The notes below the pieces were generated by a model. That model worked only from the letters and a program-made list of their open reading frames with translations, made no database searches and was not told where the DNA came from. The translations under genes and the position numbers were made by a program. This document shows positions 1 through 7,718 of a stretch of 53,175 nt of DNA, in pieces. This DNA is from an uncultured Clostridia bacterium (lineage in GTDB: Bacteria; Bacillota; Clostridia; Oscillospirales; Acutalibacteraceae): the NCBI GenBank assembly GCA_937901145.1, contig CALCHE010000069.1:1-53175 (forward strand), in the 5' to 3' direction. Position 1 is the stretch's first letter; the number at the start of each line of letters is the position of its first letter.

Positions 1-2
1 GA

Positions 3-40
3 TAAAAAATCAACCCTCAAATCGGTGAGAAACGAGGGTT
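3..40 (-). terminator. Rho-independent terminator of the 32-residue peptide gene
   Basis: A 7-bp stem (AACCCTC at 12-18 with GAGGGTT at 34-40) is followed on the minus strand by a T-rich tract (complement of 4-9). It lies just downstream of the micro-gene at 89-187 and would end its transcript. Confidence 0.75.
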
Positions 41-53
41 TGTCATCAGTCTG

Positions 54-79
54 AAGGCTGTTATAAAACAGCCTTTTTT
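54..79 (+). terminator. Rho-independent terminator of a gene left of the window
   Basis: A 9-bp perfect stem (AAGGCTGTT at 54-62, AACAGCCTT at 67-75) with an ATAA loop runs into six T on the plus strand. It probably ends a plus-strand transcript that starts outside the window. Confidence 0.75.
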
Positions 80-88
80 AATTTAAGA

Positions 89-187
89 TTATTTTGTTTC
101 CTCTTCAGGTATTTCCTCATTTTTGAAGAGTGCAACCAACTTCATAATAAAATCTATAAGAGCTTTTACATAATCCATAAAATCCAA
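89..187 (-). CDS. Amphipathic micro-peptide, 32 residues (unknown function)
   Basis: I do not recognise this gene. It starts with TTG at 187. The AGGAGG at 195-200 sits 7 nt upstream of that codon and is too far (16 nt) from the in-frame ATG at 178, so TTG is preferred. The peptide is a hydrophobic/amphipathic helix of about 20 residues (core VKALIDFIMKLVALF) followed by an acidic tail rich in Glu. It has its own near-consensus promoter (227-255) and its own terminator (3-40), so it is a complete single-gene unit. Its architecture matches the 38-residue peptide at 1680-1796: a helix ending in Leu-Phe, then Lys and an acidic tail. Possible roles include a membrane-active peptide (phenol-soluble-modulin or type I toxin style) or a membrane regulator. 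No role can be assigned from sequence. Confidence 0.7.
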   Translation of the reverse strand: MDFMDYVKALIDFIMKLVALFKNEEIPEEETK

Positions 188-226
188 AGTCGTTCCTCCT
201 CACTGTCATAATCTGTCTATGAGGAC

Positions 227-255
227 AGTATACTCCATAAAATTCGTTTTGTCAA
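227..255 (-). promoter_or_regulatory. Sigma-A promoter of the 32-residue peptide gene
   Basis: On the minus strand TTGACA (255-250), a 17-nt spacer and TATACT (232-227). The short 5' leader contains repeated CTGTC/GACAG inverted segments that could fold into a small hairpin before the ribosome site. Confidence 0.75.
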
Positions 256-386
256 CAATTTATTAAAAAATAGTTTACAAAATCGAAGAACTTTATCTTT
301 CGTCTATTATCATACAGTAAAGTATGTGTATAATCAATAGTTTTTTTCACAAACAGTTGATTTGGAAAAAATTACACAGGTAAAAT

Positions 387-1472
387 TTATACCGTGGTTT
401 CGTCCTTAGACTCTTCTTCCTGCTCTGCCCCCGCTGCATCGTCCTCTGCGGATTCCTTCTGCAGCTTACGCTTTTTGAAAAATTTGTTTTCCTTTTCCTT
501 GACAGGCTCAGCTTCTTCTTCATGTGAAACAGCAGGAGTAAACTCAGGGATTTCGTGCTTTTCGAAAAGAGGATTTTCTGTCGAGCAGATATGTATTGCA
601 CCGTGAAGAACATGAACCATCACATTTTTATGTCTTCCGCCGTACTCACCGTCCAATGTCCAGTCCATTTCACCCTCGAGACAGGTAACCTTAAGCTTCT
701 TCGTATGAAGGAAAATGAGAGGATTGCCGTCAAACTTTTTCTGTTTTACCTTCGCAAGAGCGGGAAACACACCGCTGAACTTAAGACCTCTGCACAGGAG
801 AAGCTCGAATGTACCGTCATTAAGCTTGATTTCGTTCGTATCGAAGTCGATAAAGCCGCCTACCGATGTGGAGTTTGAAATAGCACCGAAAACGAAATAA
901 CCCTCGATAACTCCGCCGTCATGCTCGATTCTCAGCTTATAATTTTTGATATCAAATATCTCCGGCACAGCGGTGGTAAGATAAGCAAGATAACCGACCT
1001 TGTTTTTAAGCTTCTGACTGGTAGCATAGGATGAACGGGTGAATGCACCGAAGGAAGCCACATAGGTAAAGTATCTGTTATTGAAAAGACCTACGTCATA
1101 GTCATTCATTTCACCGCTCATAATAAGATCTGTAGCTTCCTTGATATCCTTGGGGATACCGAGAGTGGAAGCAAGGTCGTTGGTGGAGCCTGAGGGAATA
1201 TAACCGATAGGTACACGACGAGGCATATCCATAACGCCGTTTACTGTTTCGTTGAGTGTACCGTCACCGCCGCAGCATACTACCATATCATGCTCATCGA
1301 GCTCTCTTTTTACTATATTTGTAGCATCACCCTGACAGGCTGTGGTGCGAACAGTGAATTCATAATCGTTCTTTGAAAATTTATCTACAATTTCAAAAGT
1401 ACCTGCTCTGGACTTTGTTCTGCCTGCACAGGGATTGACTATAAGTAATACCTTTTTTCTTTCGTTACTCAT
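387..1472 (-). CDS. Diacylglycerol kinase family lipid kinase (DagK/YegS type)
   Basis: A 361-residue soluble protein of the diacylglycerol kinase catalytic family, which phosphorylates diacylglycerol or related lipids with ATP at the membrane and helps recycle lipid from envelope synthesis. Visible family motifs are NPCAG at residues 13-17, GGDGT at 68-72 (nucleotide binding) and PSGSTND at 93-99. The last 50 or so residues form a charged Glu/Lys-rich tail beyond the usual catalytic region, probably disordered. The ATG at 1472 has an AGAAGG-like ribosome site. It is transcribed alone from the promoter at 1527-1555 and sits between the two micro-peptide genes. The exact lipid substrate (diacylglycerol, undecaprenol or other) is not determined by these motifs. 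Confidence 0.9.
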   Translation of the reverse strand: MSNERKKVLLIVNPCAGRTKSRAGTFEIVDKFSKNDYEFTVRTTACQGDATNIVKRELDEHDMVVCCGGDGTLNETVNGVMDMPRRVPIGYIPSGSTNDLASTLGIPKDIKEATDLIMSGEMNDYDVGLFNNRYFTYVASFGAFTRSSYATSQKLKNKVGYLAYLTTAVPEIFDIKNYKLRIEHDGGVIEGYFVFGAISNSTSVGGFIDFDTNEIKLNDGTFELLLCRGLKFSGVFPALAKVKQKKFDGNPLIFLHTKKLKVTCLEGEMDWTLDGEYGGRHKNVMVHVLHGAIHICSTENPLFEKHEIPEFTPAVSHEEEAEPVKEKENKFFKKRKLQKESAEDDAAGAEQEEESKDETTV

Positions 1473-1526
1473 ACTATAACCTTCTTCTTATCCAAAAAAT
1501 AAAAAATAATTAAATTACTTTACCTA

Positions 1527-1555
1527 ATATTATCACTTAATTTTTCTATTGTCAA
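1527..1555 (-). promoter_or_regulatory. Sigma-A promoter of the lipid kinase gene
   Basis: Minus-strand TTGACA (1555-1550), 17-nt spacer and TAATAT (1532-1527), about 55 nt upstream of the ATG at 1472. Confidence 0.65.
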
Positions 1556-1634
1556 ACAAATCTTAAAATACTGACAAATTTTTGTTATTTACGAAATATA
1601 GTTAACAGTTTGTTGATTTTTAGACCTATTAAAG

Positions 1635-1667
1635 CAAAAAAATCCGCGAGCGTAAGCCCACGGATTT
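1635..1667 (-). terminator. Rho-independent terminator of the 38-residue peptide gene
   Basis: Stem AAATCCG (1640-1646) with CGGATTT (1661-1667). Read on the minus strand it runs into seven T. It lies 13 nt past the stop codon of the micro-gene. Confidence 0.8.
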
Positions 1668-1679
1668 AATTTTCTGTTC

Positions 1680-1796
1680 TTATTCAGTTACTTCGCCTTC
1701 TGCTTCTTCTTCCTTCTTTTCAAAAAGAGGTGCGAGGAAAGCCATAAGCTCTTTAATAATCTTTGTAAGCATATCGATAACTTCTCTGATTGTCAT
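1680..1796 (-). CDS. Amphipathic micro-peptide, 38 residues (unknown function)
   Basis: I do not recognise this gene. ATG at 1796 follows an AGGAG site by 9 nt. The product is an amphipathic helix (core REVIDMLTKIIKELMAFLA) ending in PLF, followed by a strongly acidic tail (KKEEEAEGE). It has its own promoter (1839-1868) and terminator (1635-1667), the same single-gene layout as the 32-residue peptide at 89-187. The two peptides look like relatives in architecture rather than in strict sequence: both place a hydrophobic helix before a Lys-Glu-rich C-terminus. They flank the lipid kinase gene. There is no signal peptide or clear transmembrane helix, so a surface-seeking or oligomerising helix is likelier than a true membrane span. 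Confidence 0.75.
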   Translation of the reverse strand: MTIREVIDMLTKIIKELMAFLAPLFEKKEEEAEGEVTE

Positions 1797-1838
1797 AATA
1801 TTTTACTCCTTTCTTAAAGAATATATCTTTGCATAACA

Positions 1839-1868
1839 ATAATATCACATATTATTAATATTTGTCAA
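1839..1868 (-). promoter_or_regulatory. Sigma-A promoter of the 38-residue peptide gene
   Basis: Minus-strand TTGACA (1868-1863), 18-nt spacer and TATTAT (1844-1839). The -35 box overlaps the last codons of the upstream hydrolase gene. Confidence 0.65.
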
Positions 1869-2380
1869 TCGATAATCCCGATCTGACACATTTTCATACT
1901 CTCGAGAGCATTAAGGTGACTTTCGGGCGTAACACCCGCCGAAGCAGTACCGTCTACAGTAACGGGAGTTTCATAAACCTTAGCCTTGATAAGCATAGCA
2001 TTCGAGATAACACATATATCCGTACAAAGGCCGAGAAGCTCAACCTCTTCAAGATTTTCCGTCTGAGCCACAGCTTCAGCCAGCTCATAGGAGCCGAAGG
2101 TAGGCTTGTCGATTATTTCACAGCCCTGAGTGTCAAGCTCGGATGTAATCTGCCATCCGTCAGTACCCTTTATACAGTGTGGAACAGGAAGCTTTTTTCC
2201 CTCAGCCGTGTCAAGATAATCCTCACCGTGAGTATCTCTGGTGAAAATAATTCTGTCACCGTTTTTACGGTAGAGAGCGATTTTTTCTTTTACCTTATCG
2301 ACTATGGCTACTGCCTCTTTCGTGCCGAGAGCTCCGTCGATAAAATCATTCTGCATATCAATAACACACAAAACCTTCAT
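1865..2380 (-). CDS. Nicotinamidase-like cysteine hydrolase (isochorismatase family)
   Basis: A 171-residue cytosolic hydrolase of the isochorismatase/PncA family. The family triad is visible as Asp8 (VIDMQNDF), Lys92 (DKPTFGS) and Cys123 (GLCTDICV). Asp49, His51 (DTH) and His68 resemble the PncA metal ligands. The likely reaction is deamidation of nicotinamide to nicotinate in NAD salvage, but related amidases on other small amides share this fold. The ATG at 2380 is chosen because GGAGG lies 6 nt upstream inside the end of the transporter gene; the frame is open for another 64 codons upstream, but that part only shadows the transporter. The transporter stop codon ends at 2382, so the two genes are almost certainly co-translated. 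Confidence 0.85.
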   Translation of the reverse strand: MKVLCVIDMQNDFIDGALGTKEAVAIVDKVKEKIALYRKNGDRIIFTRDTHGEDYLDTAEGKKLPVPHCIKGTDGWQITSELDTQGCEIIDKPTFGSYELAEAVAQTENLEEVELLGLCTDICVISNAMLIKAKVYETPVTVDGTASAGVTPESHLNALESMKMCQIGIID

Positions 2381-2381
2381 A

Positions 2382-3869
2382 TTATGCCTCCACAGCAGCC
2401 TTTGCAGCAGCTTCTCTCTTTTCCTTGAGCTCTCTTTCAACCTCTGCCATATGTGCAGCGTCGTCATTGTCGAGGAATAAGATAACGATAAGATAAAGAA
2501 CTGAACCGATAGCAGGACCGAGAATGAAGCTGTGCCAACGGTATTTGAGGAATCGGGGAGCTGTCTGTGCATTGATAACGGTCTGATTTGATGCTACCTT
2601 TACATTGGGATTAAAGCCGAGAAACTTAAGTAAGTAACCCTGGATAAACTTCGGAATAGCACCTGTAACCTTGGAAACGAAGTTCTGCATAGAGAATACG
2701 ATACCCTCAGTACGCTTACCTGTTTCGAGCTCAACCTCATCAATGGAGTTAGTAAGAAGTGAACGGTGGGCTATATCCTTCATATTGGTGAAAATCTGTG
2801 CGGTGCCGAGAAGGGCCATAACTACTGCGAGAGATCCGATATTGAGGAAACGGTCATTGGCACCGACATAGAATGCTATAATACGGGCAACTACCGTGAT
2901 ACCCTCGGAGAATACCAGGAGCTTTTTATTACCGCCGAGCCTGTTTATGAGCTTAACGGCAAAGAACATGGCGAAGGCACCGGGAATACCCATAATAAAG
3001 CCGTAAACGACCTGAGCCGTACCGCCTGAAATTTCGGTATTGCCGAGCTTATAGGCTATGCCCTGTGTTTCGAAGAAATACTCCCAGGGAAGAGCGAGAG
3101 AAATACTCTGAACTATTCTGGCCAGACAAACTATAATCATTGTCTTGTTATGTCTTAAGTCGAGGATATCCTTTAAAAGGCTGTCCTTTTTATCAGCCTC
3201 GATAGGATCGACCTTTTCCTTCATCCTGTAAGCAAGCATAGCAATAAGCATACCGATAAAGCCGAAAATAACTGCACCTAAAAAATAGGTATTCTTTTCA
3301 GACATTATCTCCTGCTTTACAAAAATATCCTTCATAGTGGGGAAAAGACTGGCTATTGTTCCGCCGAGACCTGCCGCAATAGTAATCCACTGAATTACTC
3401 GTCTTCGTTCAGCCGAGTCGGGACTGGACATAGCACTAACACCCCAGATGGCTATATCCTGTAAAGAATAAAAGACATCAAAGAGTATGTAAAGAGCAAG
3501 AACAAACGCAATGGTCTGTGCCTGAGAAAAGCCGAAGTCGATGAACATCAGCACCACGAGAGCACCGATAATGGCAGGTGTCCACAGAAGGAAGGGACGG
3601 AGCTTCTGTCCCGGCTTATGCTTTCTTCTGTCAAGGTAAGCACCTACAATCGGGTCATTAACAGCATCCCACAGAGTGCTTACACCGGTGATGATACCTG
3701 TTTTTTCCGAAGGAATTTTCAGAATAGTGTTCAGATAAACGAAAAGTCTGCTCGAAACGAAACCGTAGGTCATATTCTGACCGACAAGACCGGCCGCATA
3801 GGACAGCAGTCGGTTATTGGCTACCTTGGTATCCGTTTCTTCCTTAGAAAACATAAAGAAAGGGTTCAT
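2382..3869 (-). CDS. GPH-family (MFS_2) cation:sugar symporter
   Basis: A 495-residue polytopic membrane protein with about 12 helices, of the glycoside-pentoside-hexuronide:cation symporter family. The family motif is seen as DAVNDPIVGAYLDRR with a following KLRPFLLW segment near residues 70-95. The C-terminus is a Glu/Lys/Ala-rich cytosolic tail. Members carry sugars or glycosides in with Na+ or H+. The start is ATG at 3869 with AGGAGA upstream, driven by the promoter at 3900-3928. It is first in a two-gene unit with the nicotinamidase-like gene. That pairing is unusual for a sugar carrier and raises the question of a non-sugar substrate. Confidence 0.88.
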   Translation of the reverse strand: MNPFFMFSKEETDTKVANNRLLSYAAGLVGQNMTYGFVSSRLFVYLNTILKIPSEKTGIITGVSTLWDAVNDPIVGAYLDRRKHKPGQKLRPFLLWTPAIIGALVVLMFIDFGFSQAQTIAFVLALYILFDVFYSLQDIAIWGVSAMSSPDSAERRRVIQWITIAAGLGGTIASLFPTMKDIFVKQEIMSEKNTYFLGAVIFGFIGMLIAMLAYRMKEKVDPIEADKKDSLLKDILDLRHNKTMIIVCLARIVQSISLALPWEYFFETQGIAYKLGNTEISGGTAQVVYGFIMGIPGAFAMFFAVKLINRLGGNKKLLVFSEGITVVARIIAFYVGANDRFLNIGSLAVVMALLGTAQIFTNMKDIAHRSLLTNSIDEVELETGKRTEGIVFSMQNFVSKVTGAIPKFIQGYLLKFLGFNPNVKVASNQTVINAQTAPRFLKYRWHSFILGPAIGSVLYLIVILFLDNDDAAHMAEVERELKEKREAAAKAAVEA

Positions 3870-3899
3870 ATTATCTCTCCTTTATAATCAGTTGTTAGA

Positions 3900-3928
3900 A
3901 TTATACAATAATGTGACCGTAAATGCAA
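3900..3928 (-). promoter_or_regulatory. Sigma-A promoter of the GPH transporter/hydrolase unit
   Basis: Minus-strand TTGCAT (3928-3923), 17-nt spacer and TATAAT (3905-3900). It is divergent from the plus-strand promoter at 3961-3989. Confidence 0.7.
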
Positions 3929-3960
3929 TAAAAACTATATTAATTTTCAAATTAAAATTA

Positions 3961-3989
3961 TTGTCATTAAAAGTCTTTTATGCTAAAAT
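3961..3989 (+). promoter_or_regulatory. Sigma-A promoter of the DUF554 gene
   Basis: TTGTCA (3961-3966), 17-nt spacer and TAAAAT (3984-3989), about 37 nt before the chosen start codon. Confidence 0.65.
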
Positions 3990-4025
3990 GAATAAACATT
4001 TACAAAAAAGAAAGAAGTGACTCTT

Positions 4026-4742
4026 ATGCTCGGCGTACTCATAAATGTATGCACGGTAATTATCGGCAGTACTATGGGACTGCTTTTCAAAAAAAGCATA
4101 AGCAAAAAATACAGTGATGCCGTTATGACAGGCATCGGTCTGTGCGTAATTTTAATCGGTATACAGGGTATGCTCAAGGGAGAAAACGTACTCATATCCA
4201 TTTTCTCTATGGTTATCGGTGTTTTAATCGGAACCGCTCTCGACATCGACGGAAAATTAAACGGTGCAGGCGAATGGCTTTCAAAAAAAATCAAAACCAA
4301 GGATAGCGGAAAAAGCTCTCTTGCCGAGGGCTTCGTAACGGCAAGTCTCGTTTTCTGTATCGGTGCTATGACCATTTTAGGCTCTCTCGATGCAGGTCTT
4401 AAGGGTGACAATACAACGCTCATAACAAAGAGCATTCTCGACCTTTTCTCTTCGATGATGCTTTCTGCCTCTCTCGGCATCGGTGTCATCTTCGCCGCCG
4501 CCTTCGTTTTCATTTTTCAGGGCGGAATAGTTCTAACAGCAGGAGTTCTGGAGCCTTTTCTCGACTCCTTCACCATAGGAGAGATCACCTGTGTCGGTTC
4601 AATTATGATTATGGCTCTCGGTCTTAATCTGGCCGGAATTTCGAAAATAAAGGTAGCTAACTTCTTCCCCGCTCTTATTCTCGTTGTCCCTATGTGCTAT
4701 CTTTTTGATTTTCTGGGACAGTTCATTCCCGCACTGGGATAA
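4026..4742 (+). CDS. DUF554 family membrane protein (YdfK/YqgA type)
   Basis: A 238-residue integral membrane protein with 6 or 7 hydrophobic helices. The opening (MLGVLINVCTVIIGS), the FCIGAMTILGSLDAGL segment and the late GLNLAGI-KIKVANFFPALI segment are typical of the DUF554 family, whose function is not established. The ATG at 4026 is used because a GAAG-type ribosome site precedes it; an in-frame GTG three codons earlier is the alternative. It is transcribed from the promoter at 3961-3989. The EamA gene follows after 28 nt with no terminator, so the two are probably one transcript. Confidence 0.85.
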   Translation: MLGVLINVCTVIIGSTMGLLFKKSISKKYSDAVMTGIGLCVILIGIQGMLKGENVLISIFSMVIGVLIGTALDIDGKLNGAGEWLSKKIKTKDSGKSSLAEGFVTASLVFCIGAMTILGSLDAGLKGDNTTLITKSILDLFSSMMLSASLGIGVIFAAAFVFIFQGGIVLTAGVLEPFLDSFTIGEITCVGSIMIMALGLNLAGISKIKVANFFPALILVVPMCYLFDFLGQFIPALG

Positions 4743-4770
4743 TCCACTTATATCACGAGGTTAAAAATTT

Positions 4771-5679
4771 ATGATAAAACAAAGAAAAGATAATCTTATA
4801 GGCTCATTTCTGCTGATGCTCTGTGCCGTTATATGGGGCAGCTCCTTCGTAGCACAGACCACAGGAGCTGAGTTCGTAGGCCCCTTCACCTTTATTTCCA
4901 TGAGAAGCCTTTTAGGTGCGGCGGCTCTTCTTCCCGTTATCGGTGTAACGTCAGCATTAAAGAAAAAGAAAAACGGCGGAGCAGTAATGTCTGCTGACGA
5001 GAAAAAATATCTTATCAAAGGCGGTGCTGTCTGCGGTATAGTTCTCTTTTTCGCATCAAATTTACAGCAGCTGGGCATCGACGGAGGAACAGAACCGGGA
5101 AAGGCAGCCTTCATCACAGCTCTCTATATCCTTCTCGTTCCCATCTTCTCTCTCTTTCTCGGCAAAAAAATAAGGCCTCTCATCTGGCCCTGTGTAATAG
5201 TTTCCGTCTTCGCTCTCTATCTTCTCTGCGTAAAGGAAGGCGGTAAAATACATCCCTCGGACTTTTATGTTTTAGCCTGTGCCGTCTGCTACACGGTACA
5301 CATTCTCGTTATCGACAGAGTCTCTCCCAGAGTAGACGGAGTTATGCTTTCGATGATTCAGTTCCTTGTAGCCGGTGCCATTTCAGCCATACCTATGATT
5401 CTTTTCGAGGATGTGAGTGCTGAAAGCCTCCTAAAGGCCGCTCCCGCAATCGCTTATTCCGGCATAATGTCCAGCGGTGTGGCTTACACTCTTCAGATTT
5501 TAGGCCAGCAGAAAACCGAACCCACCATCGCTACGATGATAATGAGTCTCGAGTCTGTTTTCGGTGTGCTTACAGCTATGATAATTCTCCATCAGGTTCC
5601 CACACTTCGCGAAGGCATCGGATGTATTCTGATGTTTGCCGCCATAATCGTAGCACAGCTCCCCGAAAAGAAAAAATAA
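4771..5679 (+). CDS. EamA/DMT-superfamily transporter
   Basis: A 302-residue membrane protein with the ten-helix, two-repeat layout of the drug/metabolite transporter superfamily. The first repeat opens with LLMLCAVIWGSSFVAQ, the usual EamA signature. The second repeat includes YTLQILGQQKTEPTIATMIMSLESVFGVL, also typical. Members export or import small metabolites such as amino acids or nucleosides; the substrate cannot be read here. GAGG about 10 nt upstream supports the ATG. It is the second gene after DUF554 and is closed by the terminator at 5691-5720. Confidence 0.87.
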   Translation: MIKQRKDNLIGSFLLMLCAVIWGSSFVAQTTGAEFVGPFTFISMRSLLGAAALLPVIGVTSALKKKKNGGAVMSADEKKYLIKGGAVCGIVLFFASNLQQLGIDGGTEPGKAAFITALYILLVPIFSLFLGKKIRPLIWPCVIVSVFALYLLCVKEGGKIHPSDFYVLACAVCYTVHILVIDRVSPRVDGVMLSMIQFLVAGAISAIPMILFEDVSAESLLKAAPAIAYSGIMSSGVAYTLQILGQQKTEPTIATMIMSLESVFGVLTAMIILHQVPTLREGIGCILMFAAIIVAQLPEKKK

Positions 5680-5690
5680 ACAGCAAATCT

Positions 5691-5720
5691 ACCGTTGTCC
5701 GCAGGGACAGCGGTTTTAAT
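5691..5720 (+). terminator. Rho-independent terminator after the EamA gene
   Basis: A 10-bp stem (ACCGTTGTCC at 5691-5700 with GGACAGCGGT at 5705-5714, one G-U pair) followed by a T-rich stretch. Confidence 0.7.
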
Positions 5721-5733
5721 TTATCTTTTTCTA

Positions 5734-5762
5734 TTGCTTTTTATTCATCTTTTATGTATAAT
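5734..5762 (+). promoter_or_regulatory. Sigma-A promoter of the large membrane protein gene
   Basis: TTGCTT (5734-5739), 17-nt spacer and TATAAT (5757-5762), leaving a leader of about 70 nt. Confidence 0.65.
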
Positions 5763-5836
5763 TAAATAATATAGTTTAACCTGCATTATGCAAGTTAATA
5801 ATTTTATCAAACCCCAAAGAAAAGGAGTTGCTCACA

Positions 5837-7633
5837 ATGGATCCTATCAAGGTTGACTTCACAGGAGGCAACAGCGAAAGCAAAGGCAGAGGCAAGGCTG
5901 CTTATCTTGTCCCCAAAAAAGCCGGATTAAAATTACTCATCAGCATTATCGGTACTGTAATCGGTGCCGTGGTTGCATATTATTTTATGCTCCCCCCCAT
6001 GAACTTCAAAAGCACTGATACTTACATGTATCTCGGTGTGGTAGCCGCTATCTTTGTCGGTCTGCTCAATATCACCTCAGGTGCTATGATGAAGCCCGAA
6101 TACACCGAATATGTAAAGAAAAAATCCATTATTCCCGCTATTTTCATCGGTATACTCGTAGTTATCGTGGGTATCGGTATGGCTGTTTCCTCTGTATTTT
6201 TCAGAGCCAAAACCTACAGTCAGATTATCGACGTAAACGAGAACACAAATTTCGCCGAAGAAATTCAGGAAGCAAACTTCTCCTCTGTTCCCGTTCTTGA
6301 CACAGCAGCTGCAAGCGTTCTTGCCAACAGAACACTCGGTGACCTTTCAAAAATCGATAAGGTTTCACAGTTCGAGATCTCTTCAAGCTTCACACAGATC
6401 AACTATAAAAACTCTCCCGTCAAGGTAACCACTCTCTCCTACGGTGACGTTTTCAAATGGCTTAAAAACACCAAAGAAGGTCTTCCCGGCTATGTAGTAG
6501 TAAATATGGTTACACAGAAAAGTGAGCTCGTACTCCTTCCCGAAGGTGAGTACATCAGATATGCCACCACCGAGCATTTCTCAAAGTATCTTATGAGACA
6601 TGTCCGTTTCGCCTATCCCACCTACATTTTCGACACACCCAGATTTGAAATCGACGAAAACGGTGATCCCTACTGGCTCTGCCCTGTAGTAGACAAAACA
6701 ATCGGTCTTTTCGGCGGTACGGATGTAAAGGGTGTAGTTATCGTTAACGCTGTTACAGGTGAAATGACTGAATACACTGTAGAGCAGGTAAGAGACAGCA
6801 AAGAGCTTCAGTGGATCGACGGCATTTACTCCGATGCTCTGCTTATCGAACAGTTCAATTACTACGGTCAGTATCAGAAGGGCTTCATTAACTCCGTTCT
6901 CGGTCAGGACGGCGTAAAGGTAGCTACAGAAGGCTCAAACTACCTGGCTCAGAACGATGACGTTTATATGTACACCGGTGTTACCTCTGCAGGTCACGAC
7001 CAGGCTATCATCGGCTTCGTTCTCGTGAATATGAGAACAAAGGATGCTTCCTTCTATGCAGTATCCGGTGCTAAGGAATATTCCGCTATGTCCTCTGCCC
7101 AAGGTGACGTTCAGGACTATTCCTACAATGCAACCTTCCCCATCCTTCTCAATATCAGCGGTCAGCCCACCTACTTTATGTCCCTTAAGGATGCCGACAG
7201 CCTCGTAAAGCGTTTCGCTATGGTTAATGTGCAGAACTATCAGGTCGCCGTTACAGGTGTTACCATCGCAGAATGTATGGAAGAATACGTGGAAAAATTA
7301 GAGCATAACAATATTAAAATAGATGTAGACATCGACGACATCATCGATGCTACCGATACAGAAAATCAGCAGAATGACACAGCTGTTCCCGAAAAAGAAG
7401 CCGTAACCGTCAGCGGTGCCGTAACCGACATCAGAACCGCAGTTATGAACGGTGAAAGCGTTTACTTCATCGAACTTGACGAAAGCGGTATTTACTACAC
7501 AATCAGCGCTTCCGATGAGCCCTCTGTAGTAATTATGAATAAGGGCCAGAATGTAAAGATAACCTACACCGCTTCAGAAGTCGGCGAAGCACCTGCAAAG
7601 GGTGATATCGTAGCCGCTGAGAAGGTGAAATAA
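5837..7633 (+). CDS. Large membrane-anchored protein of unknown function
   Basis: A 598-residue protein I cannot name. The ATG at 5837 is preferred because AGGAG (5823-5827) sits 9 nt upstream; the in-frame TTG at 5828 directly abuts it. Residues 1-27 are polar. Three hydrophobic helices follow at about 28-50, 60-80 and 98-122, then about 470 polar residues that are probably extracytoplasmic. This part repeats a phrase like GYVVVNMVTQK, GVVIVNAVTGE and GFVLVNMRTKD, each before an acidic or polar stretch. That resembles PepSY-like modules but is not proof of them. The last 70 residues form an OB-like beta segment after an acidic linker. It is transcribed alone. The weak hairpin at 7645-7677 separates it from the glycosyltransferase pair. 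Confidence 0.75.
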   Translation: MDPIKVDFTGGNSESKGRGKAAYLVPKKAGLKLLISIIGTVIGAVVAYYFMLPPMNFKSTDTYMYLGVVAAIFVGLLNITSGAMMKPEYTEYVKKKSIIPAIFIGILVVIVGIGMAVSSVFFRAKTYSQIIDVNENTNFAEEIQEANFSSVPVLDTAAASVLANRTLGDLSKIDKVSQFEISSSFTQINYKNSPVKVTTLSYGDVFKWLKNTKEGLPGYVVVNMVTQKSELVLLPEGEYIRYATTEHFSKYLMRHVRFAYPTYIFDTPRFEIDENGDPYWLCPVVDKTIGLFGGTDVKGVVIVNAVTGEMTEYTVEQVRDSKELQWIDGIYSDALLIEQFNYYGQYQKGFINSVLGQDGVKVATEGSNYLAQNDDVYMYTGVTSAGHDQAIIGFVLVNMRTKDASFYAVSGAKEYSAMSSAQGDVQDYSYNATFPILLNISGQPTYFMSLKDADSLVKRFAMVNVQNYQVAVTGVTIAECMEEYVEKLEHNNIKIDVDIDDIIDATDTENQQNDTAVPEKEAVTVSGAVTDIRTAVMNGESVYFIELDESGIYYTISASDEPSVVIMNKGQNVKITYTASEVGEAPAKGDIVAAEKVK

Positions 7634-7644
7634 GAAAACGTACA

Positions 7645-7677
7645 CCGGCTGCTGCACCGTTGAACTGCGGCAGTCGG
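7645..7677 (+). terminator. Possible weak terminator hairpin
   Basis: CCGGCTGC (7645-7652) pairs with GCAGTCGG (7670-7677), including one G-U pair. Only a poor T tract follows, so read-through into the glycosyltransferase gene is plausible. Confidence 0.4.
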
Positions 7678-7718
7678 TTCATCTTTAAATCAAATCATTC
7701 TCTCGAGGAGATGATAAA

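Noticed and set aside
2381..2572. Upstream 64-codon extension of the nicotinamidase-like frame
   Set aside because: It lies entirely inside the transporter gene in another frame. The ATG at 2380 has an ideal ribosome site and begins the family's conserved N-terminus.
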